NCBI GenBank assembly: GCA_903952805.1
Contig: CAJBHN010001234.1
Location: 1 to 12,348 of the forward strand
DNA from: an uncultured Myxococcales bacterium
GTDB taxonomy: Bacteria > Myxococcota > UBA727 > VGSZ01
DNA length: 12,348 bases
Reading direction: 5' to 3'
The position numbers and the translations under genes are program-made. Shown here in pieces: positions 6,291 through 12,348 of this stretch; position 1 is the first letter of the stretch, and each line of letters begins with the position of its first letter. The notes under the pieces were generated by a model. It was not told the DNA's origin, made no database searches, and saw only the letters and a program-made list of their open reading frames with translations.

Positions 6291-6331
6291 AGGCTGAGGT
6301 GAAAACGACGTCGTCGTTTGTCACCTCGCCT
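6291..6331 (+). other. Long inverted repeat / RNA hairpin just after the Bax-inhibitor-like gene
   Basis: Two arms pair almost perfectly: AGGC, bulged T6295, GAGGTGA, AAACGACG (6291-6310) with CGTCGTTT, bulged G6320, TCACCTC, GCCT (6312-6331). About 19 base pairs form around a one-base centre. It starts two bases after the stop codon. There is no T-tract after it, so it is not a standard intrinsic terminator; it could protect the mRNA 3' end, act on both strands, or bind a protein dimer as DNA. Confidence 0.75.
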
Positions 6332-6343
6332 GCTGTCCTTCTG

Positions 6344-6364
6344 GAGGGTCTGTTCCAGACCCTC
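6344..6364 (+). other. Second hairpin, 9 bp perfect stem
   Basis: GAGGGTCTG (6344-6352) pairs with CAGACCCTC (6356-6364) around a TTC loop. No T-run follows. It lies between the long hairpin and the intrinsic terminator and is probably transcribed as part of the same 3' region. Confidence 0.65.
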
Positions 6365-6438
6365 GCCCCGACGAACGGAGCTCGGTCTCAGCCTGCTCAT
6401 CACTGATCACCCGCGTCGACCACCAACGTTCCACGACT

Positions 6439-6465
6439 ACGAGCGCCCCGGGCGCTCGTTTTTTT
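6439..6465 (+). terminator. Rho-independent terminator
   Basis: ACGAGCGCC (6439-6447) pairs with GGCGCTCGT (6451-6459) around a CCG loop, and seven T residues run from 6459 to 6465. The polarity fits plus-strand transcripts, so it most likely ends the sirtuin / Bax-inhibitor-like unit about 175 bases after the last stop codon and separates it from the acyl-CoA dehydrogenase. Confidence 0.9.
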
Positions 6466-6561
6466 CGCCCCGGCGGGCCTGGACTCGGTGTCGGTCTCTT
6501 GACCACACGTCGTCGACGGCGACAGGTTGACGCGCAAGTCAAAGCGACCGACCGTCGAGCC

Positions 6562-8217
<1,656 letters not shown>

Positions 8218-8245
8218 CGACTGCGGAGCCTCGAAGCACCGTGCA

Positions 8246-10054
8246 TCAGAATGGATTGTTGTCGCTGCCAGCCGTGCCCACCTGCAACATCAAGGTCTGG
8301 TAGGCGCTGGTGACCTTGCGGCGCAACTCCTCGACGCGCTGCGTCAAGATATGCTGGGCCGAGCCCTCGGGGATGCGCCGCGGGTCGAGTTCCAACAGGC
8401 GGTGGCGGTAGGCGGCCGCCACAGCGGCTTCATCGGCGTCGACGCCAACCCCAAGGACCTGCCGAGGCTGGCTGAGGGGCTTGAGCCGCATGTACAGGCC
8501 GTAGATGTCCTCGCGGGCCTTGGCTTCTTCAGCGCTGATGGGCTCGCCGGCCACTGCGTCGGCGTCGGCCATGGAGATTTCCGCCAACAGCTCGTCGCTA
8601 AAGGCCCGTTCGGCGAGGTCCATCGCAGCGCTGCGAGGCGCATCCTCAAGGGTGACCAGGCGGGCGTCGCGCAGCGTCACGACGACCAGGGTACCCATGA
8701 ATGGATCGAGGCCGACCGACGCGAGGGTATCCATGACCGTCCGCTGGCCATCAAAGACGACCGACGCCTTGGCACCACGCAGAAAGGGCATGAGTTTCTC
8801 GTCGGCAGCCGCGATCCCCGGACCGGGAATCGGATAGCGAGCTTCAATCTCCCCCTGCAAGCCCATCAGAGCCGGCGGCGACAACGCTCGACGACGGGAT
8901 TCCAGGACCAGGCCAAATGGATTGACCCGGAGCAGCGGCGCCGTGTCCAGGAATGCCCGCTCCTCGGTAAATCGATACGCGCCGCTCAGCTGCTGGGCCA
9001 CGGCGAGCACCCGATCGCGCACCACTTCACGCATGAAGTCATGCATCTGGGTGCTGGTCAGCAGCCCCGCCTGCAACAGCGACCCCAACAGCTGCCCATC
9101 GGGGACGGCGGCCACTGGCTGATCGGGCTTCACAAAAAGCTTCTGCACCAGCTTGCGATAGAGCCCGACGTCACCCATCGGGTCATCGGCCCAGACGGGC
9201 TCGCCGCGGTACAAATACAAGGTCCCGGCGGACTCGCCGCTGGCGACCGCAAAACGCCCCGTCAAGTCTTGGGAAAACAGGCTCATCATGAAGGCAGCGC
9301 CGGCGCCACCTTCGATGTCCTCAAAGTGCCCATCCAAGACCAGGGGGCTTGCTTCCTGCGTGCTCTGCGACGAGGGCGCCGTCCGGGCGTCGGGTTTGGT
9401 GTGTTCGACTGGATCGGCAGGCTCCAGCGCCAATCCGTCGACCAGGTGCCGGTCGACGATCGGCAACGACGGCATGGATGCGCTTTGGATCGGCGGCAGG
9501 CTGGTGGGATCCGTCAGCTTGGCTCGCTGGCTGAGATGGGGAATCTCGACCCGCGGAATCGAGTCAAAAACGCCGTTGGCGTCCTCGGTCGAAGGCATCT
9601 CGAACGGATTGAAATCACCAAAACCCGCCGCTGCACCGCAAGATGGTTCTGTCGTCGGGTCGACCTCGAAACCTGGACGGGTGGCCTCGTCCACAGCCTC
9701 CACACGGGCCAGCAGCTCGGTGACGAAGCGTTCGATGGAAGGCCCCAGTTCGAGGAATTCGACGGGCAGATCCAGCACGCTGCGAATGTGGTCCTCGTCG
9801 GAGCCCTCTTTCGGCGTGATGAAGATGACGATTTCGGGGTGTCGCTTCCGGGCCAGCTGACACAGCCCCCGCATGGACAGGGTCCGACGCCCCTCGAGGG
9901 CCAACACGCTGCCGAAGTCGGCGCGCCCCAGCGCCGCCATGGCTGCAAACGCATCACCCACGTCGAGATAGCGGATACCCCGGGCCGCCAGCGAGGAGGC
10001 AATGCCGCGACGCCGGGCGTCGTCTTCGTCGACGATGAGAATGCTGCGTTGCAC
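8246..10054 (-). CDS. Pseudo-receiver / DUF4388 (PATAN) / J-like domain fusion protein
   Basis: A 602-residue cytoplasmic regulatory or scaffold protein of unknown pathway. Residues 3-118 resemble a response-regulator receiver: RSILIVDEDDARRR has the acidic pocket, but the strand that should end in the phospho-acceptor Asp reads FGSVLALEGRRT, and the conserved lysine near the end is missing (VEFLELGPS). A low-complexity linker (about 119-250) is rich in Pro, Ser, Thr and acidic residues. A DUF4388/PATAN-type domain spans roughly 254-390: LFSQDLTGRFAVASGES, then GTLYLYRGEPVWADDP, then GQLLGSLLQAGLLTS. The C-terminus (about 531-592) is J-domain-like: QVLGVGVDADEAAVAAAYR and later VTSAYQTL, but LELDPRR replaces the usual His-Pro-Asp. 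DUF4388 proteins with receivers are frequent in Myxococcota. GTG 10054 is chosen because a GGAGG lies ten bases upstream and the receiver starts right after; a longer frame from 10177 lacks support. Confidence 0.78.
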   Translation of the reverse strand: MQRSILIVDEDDARRRGIASSLAARGIRYLDVGDAFAAMAALGRADFGSVLALEGRRTLSMRGLCQLARKRHPEIVIFITPKEGSDEDHIRSVLDLPVEFLELGPSIERFVTELLARVEAVDEATRPGFEVDPTTEPSCGAAAGFGDFNPFEMPSTEDANGVFDSIPRVEIPHLSQRAKLTDPTSLPPIQSASMPSLPIVDRHLVDGLALEPADPVEHTKPDARTAPSSQSTQEASPLVLDGHFEDIEGGAGAAFMMSLFSQDLTGRFAVASGESAGTLYLYRGEPVWADDPMGDVGLYRKLVQKLFVKPDQPVAAVPDGQLLGSLLQAGLLTSTQMHDFMREVVRDRVLAVAQQLSGAYRFTEERAFLDTAPLLRVNPFGLVLESRRRALSPPALMGLQGEIEARYPIPGPGIAAADEKLMPFLRGAKASVVFDGQRTVMDTLASVGLDPFMGTLVVVTLRDARLVTLEDAPRSAAMDLAERAFSDELLAEISMADADAVAGEPISAEEAKAREDIYGLYMRLKPLSQPRQVLGVGVDADEAAVAAAYRHRLLELDPRRIPEGSAQHILTQRVEELRRKVTSAYQTLMLQVGTAGSDNNPF

Positions 10055-10186
10055 GACGTCGACGCCTCCACTCACACACCCCGCAGGTGGGCGACCCCGG
10101 GTTCCACGTCGCAGTCTGCGCAGTGGCAAGGCAACGACGCAAGCGGTGCCCTTGTCCGACGCGAACTGATCCGCCACACCGTGGCC
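10055..10186. promoter_or_regulatory. Divergent intergenic region, presumed promoters
   Basis: 132 bp between the start codons of the pseudo-receiver protein (minus) and the rRNA methyltransferase (plus). It contains the GGAGG of the minus gene. I see no convincing -35/-10 pair; a weak GGGCAC...TTGC string on the minus strand has the wrong spacing for sigma-54. Confidence 0.3.
10065..10069 (-). promoter_or_regulatory. Ribosome-binding site of the pseudo-receiver protein gene
   Basis: On the minus strand, GGAGG lies ten bases before the GTG at 10054 and decides that start over upstream alternatives. Confidence 0.55.
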
Positions 10187-11500
10187 ATGGCCCCCAATGA
10201 CCGCTCACCCGCTCGTCGAGACAACCGCTCCAGTTCCAGACGTGGCGGGGGCGGCAATCCAGGCCGTGGCGGCGTCACCGTCGCCCGTGAAGCCCACGGC
10301 CGGGAGCGCACGCTCATCGAACACGACCGCTTGCCGCTGGCGTTCGCGTGCGCCCTCGATGGCCTTGCCCGCCACCGCGCCGCCGGCGAGCCCCTCGACA
10401 AGGTCGTGGCCGCCATCGCCCGCGAACGGCACCTGGGACCTCGCGAGCGCCGCGCCACCGCCGATCTCGCGTTTTCCTGGGCCCGCCACGCCATCGCCGT
10501 CGAGAAAATCCTGCAAACCGCCCAAAAACAGGAGGGCGGGGTCGCCCCCCGACGACGACAGCTTGATCTGGCCGCCATCTGCCTGGCCGGTGTGGCCGCC
10601 GGCGTCGAGGTGGACAGCCGTGCCGTCGCTGGCCTGCCGGCGTTTCTCATCGCCCTCGTTGAAGACAGCGCCGCTGCTGGCGTCCCGCTGCCAGTGTCGT
10701 TGCCGCCGTGGCTCAAGAAGTCTCTCGAGGCGCGCTTCAGCCCCGAGGTCATCGCCGCGCTGACCCGTCCAGCCCGACCAGATCTCGCCGTCGATCGGCG
10801 CGTGATGAGCGTCACCGACGCCGCTGCCGCCCTCGTCGCCGCCGGGACCACAGCGGTGGCGTCGCCGCGTTGTCAGACGGCCATCCGCATCACCGACGGC
10901 GGCTTGTCGCTGCGCAAGCTCTCGACAGGCCTGCGCCGCGCCGTGTGGCCAATGGACGAAGGCAGCCAGCTCGTCGCCGACGCCGTGGGCGCAGCCCCTG
11001 GCGACCGCGTGTTGGACCTGTGCGCCGGCGGCGGCGGCAAGTCTCGCCTGCTGGCCAGCACCGGCGCCGTTGTCATCGCTGCCGACATCGACGCCGGCCG
11101 CCTGCACCACAGCACTCCGGCGGGGGTCACAGCCATCGTCGCCGACGGCACCAACAGCCCGTTTCGTCCGGGCAGCTTCGATCGCGTCCTGGTCGACGCC
11201 CCCTGCAGCGGGACCGGCACCCTGCGGCGGGCCCCCGATCTGGCCATGCGCCTCGACGAGCGGGAACTCCCCGAGTTGGCCGCCCGCCAAAAGGCCCTGC
11301 TGACCGCAGCCCTTGAGCTGGTGCGCCCCGGCGGACGGGTCGTCTATGCGACCTGTTCGCTGCTCGACGTCGAAAACGACGCCGTCGTCAACGCCGTCGT
11401 CAACGCCCGCACCGACGTCAACCGGGTCGGCGAGAGCCGCTATTTGCTGCCGCCGGACTCCGATGGGTTCTTCATCGCCGTCCTCGAGCGGCGTGCATGA
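10187..11500 (+). CDS. RsmB/NOP-family RNA cytosine-C5 methyltransferase
   Basis: A 437-residue SAM-dependent RNA m5C methyltransferase, most like RsmB, which methylates 16S rRNA at C967 in E. coli. The N-terminal part (about 40-165) is helical and NusB-like in its RLPLAFACALDGLARH and LGPRERRATADLAFSWAR segments. The catalytic domain shows motif I VLDLCAGGGGKS (275-286; usually CAAPGGKT), motif II AADIDAGRL (298-306), motif IV DAPCSGTGTLRR (338-349) with C341, and motif VI YATCSLLDVEND (388-399) with the nucleophile C391. Both family cysteines are present. The C-terminal DGFFIAVLERR is typical. Length matches RsmB (429 in E. coli). Residues 8-29 are an Arg/Gly/Ser-rich tail resembling an RGG segment, which may aid RNA binding or indicate that the true start is further in. 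ATG 10187 lacks a good ribosome site; the frame is open far upstream by chance. Its TGA overlaps the next gene's ATG. Confidence 0.87.
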   Translation: MAPNDRSPARRDNRSSSRRGGGGNPGRGGVTVAREAHGRERTLIEHDRLPLAFACALDGLARHRAAGEPLDKVVAAIARERHLGPRERRATADLAFSWARHAIAVEKILQTAQKQEGGVAPRRRQLDLAAICLAGVAAGVEVDSRAVAGLPAFLIALVEDSAAAGVPLPVSLPPWLKKSLEARFSPEVIAALTRPARPDLAVDRRVMSVTDAAAALVAAGTTAVASPRCQTAIRITDGGLSLRKLSTGLRRAVWPMDEGSQLVADAVGAAPGDRVLDLCAGGGGKSRLLASTGAVVIAADIDAGRLHHSTPAGVTAIVADGTNSPFRPGSFDRVLVDAPCSGTGTLRRAPDLAMRLDERELPELAARQKALLTAALELVRPGGRVVYATCSLLDVENDAVVNAVVNARTDVNRVGESRYLLPPDSDGFFIAVLERRA

Positions 11501-12348
11501 TGCAGGCGAGCGGACGCGCGCAGCGGTCCCTCCATGGCGGCCTCGCCGTTGTCGCCGTCATCGCCATGATGGCCGTCACAGGTGCCTGTCGGATCGAGGT
11601 CGGCGCGCCGGCGGGTAACCCACGCACCTGTGGCGACGACAGCCCGAGGGGCAAGGTGGTCCTCTACACCTCGGCCTACCGGGAGCTCACCGACGCGCTG
11701 GTTGCCCTCGCCAGCCAGCAGCTCACAGACGTCGAGCTGGTGGTGTTTCAGGGGGGCTCGGAAAAAGTCGCCGGCCGCCTCGACGCCGATCTCGCCGCCG
11801 GCCGCGCGGGCGCCGACGTGCTGCTGGTGTCAGACCCCCTGCTCTCGCGACGCCTCAAGCGCGATGGCCAACTGCTGCCCCACGCATCGCCCCGGGCAAC
11901 CCCGATCGATCGGCGCCTGGTCGACGTCGACAACGCCTTCGTCGCCGCCCGCGCTTCGACGATGGTCATTGCCTTCCACGCCGACCAGACGCCCCGGGCT
12001 CAAGTGCCGACGACACTGAGGTCCCTGCTGCGAGACGCCGACGACGCCATCGCCAGGGACGTCGCCTTTGGCGATCCCCTGTCGTCGGGGACGGCGCTGT
12101 TCACCGCGGTGGTGGTGGGCGCCGGCGACGTCTCGTTTCTCGGTGCCCTCAGACAACGCGGCGCGGCGATAGGCGGCGGCAACGCCGTGGTATTGCAGCG
12201 GGTGCTGTCGGGAGAGCGCCGCTTTGGCGTCGTGCTGCTTGAAAACGTGCTGCTGGCGCGGGCCCGCGGCGAGCCCGTCGACTTCGTGTTGCCCACCGAC
12301 GCCGTCGTCATCCCCGGCGACGTCGCCATCCTCAAAGACACCGCCAAC
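11497..12348 (+). CDS. ABC transporter substrate-binding lipoprotein (AfuA/FbpA-like family), partial, C-terminus beyond window
   Basis: The first 284 residues of a periplasmic binding protein of the family 1 / iron(III)-type solute-binding group. A basic N-terminus (MMQASGRAQR) leads into a hydrophobic segment (about 14-29) ending in VTGAC, a weak but acceptable lipobox with C31 as the lipidation site. The mature protein starts the fold with GKVVLYTSAYRELTDAL (about 51-67). Later, VFQGGSEKVAGRL, GADVLLVSDP, FGDPLSSGTALFTAV, GGGNAVVLQRVLSGERRFGV and a VDFVLPTDAVVIPGDVAI stretch follow the order seen in ferric-binding proteins. Where FbpA proteins have a Tyr pair for iron (typically NNYY), this one reads LLENVLLAR, so the ligand may not be iron. 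The start overlaps the stop of the methyltransferase as ATGA; ATG 11500 is an alternative one codon on. Permease and ATPase genes, if present, lie beyond the right edge. Confidence 0.8.
   Translation, partial: MMQASGRAQRSLHGGLAVVAVIAMMAVTGACRIEVGAPAGNPRTCGDDSPRGKVVLYTSAYRELTDALVALASQQLTDVELVVFQGGSEKVAGRLDADLAAGRAGADVLLVSDPLLSRRLKRDGQLLPHASPRATPIDRRLVDVDNAFVAARASTMVIAFHADQTPRAQVPTTLRSLLRDADDAIARDVAFGDPLSSGTALFTAVVVGAGDVSFLGALRQRGAAIGGGNAVVLQRVLSGERRFGVVLLENVLLARARGEPVDFVLPTDAVVIPGDVAILKDTAN

Noticed and set aside
6499..6561. TTGACC (6499) and TTGACG (6527) as -35 boxes for the acyl-CoA dehydrogenase
   Set aside because: No -10-like sequence lies at 16-18 bases from either, so a promoter cannot be assigned.
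10140..10165. Minus-strand GGGCAC...TTGC as a sigma-54 promoter for the pseudo-receiver gene
   Set aside because: The spacing between the GG and GC elements is two bases too short.

Overview
This is a compact, GC-rich bacterial window with ten genes, two of them cut by the window edges. It looks like a member of the Myxococcota or a related former deltaproteobacterial lineage. That guess rests on a DUF5924/DUF2914-type membrane protein, a receiver-DUF4388-J-like fusion protein, strong G/C third-position bias and long spurious antisense frames. No tRNA, rRNA, insertion sequence, prophage gene or CRISPR array is visible, so this reads as an ordinary chromosomal region.

Left part (1-2262, all minus strand): an alpha/beta hydrolase overlaps a phosphoribosyltransferase by 23 bp, and after a 118 bp gap comes a 4-hydroxy-2-oxovalerate aldolase that runs off the left edge. 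Hydrolase and phosphoribosyltransferase are probably one functional pair. The aldolase would split a 4-hydroxy-2-oxoacid into pyruvate and an aldehyde, but its usual acetaldehyde dehydrogenase partner is not upstream of it.

Middle (2409-6465): a multi-pass membrane protein with a DUF2914-like tail (+) meets, tail to tail with a 20 bp overlap, a minus-strand pair made of a [2Fe-2S] thioredoxin-like ferredoxin and a Methyltransf_32-type methyltransferase, which overlap by 8 bp. Only 41 bp away and divergent is a plus-strand sirtuin-like NAD-dependent deacylase with an unusual zinc site. A Bax-inhibitor-1-like membrane protein follows. After it is the longest non-coding stretch (6290-6561), with two strong hairpins and a textbook intrinsic terminator.

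Right part (6562-12348): an AidB-type acyl-CoA dehydrogenase (+) converges on a 602-residue pseudo-receiver/DUF4388/J-like protein (-). A 132 bp divergent region leads to an RsmB/NOP-family rRNA cytosine methyltransferase (+), whose stop codon overlaps the start of a substrate-binding lipoprotein cut by the right edge.

I see no obvious large new system. The items most worth a second look are the degenerate signalling fusion protein, the ferredoxin-methyltransferase couple, the structured region after the Bax-inhibitor-like gene, the variant sirtuin and a marked excess of the palindrome GTCGAC.
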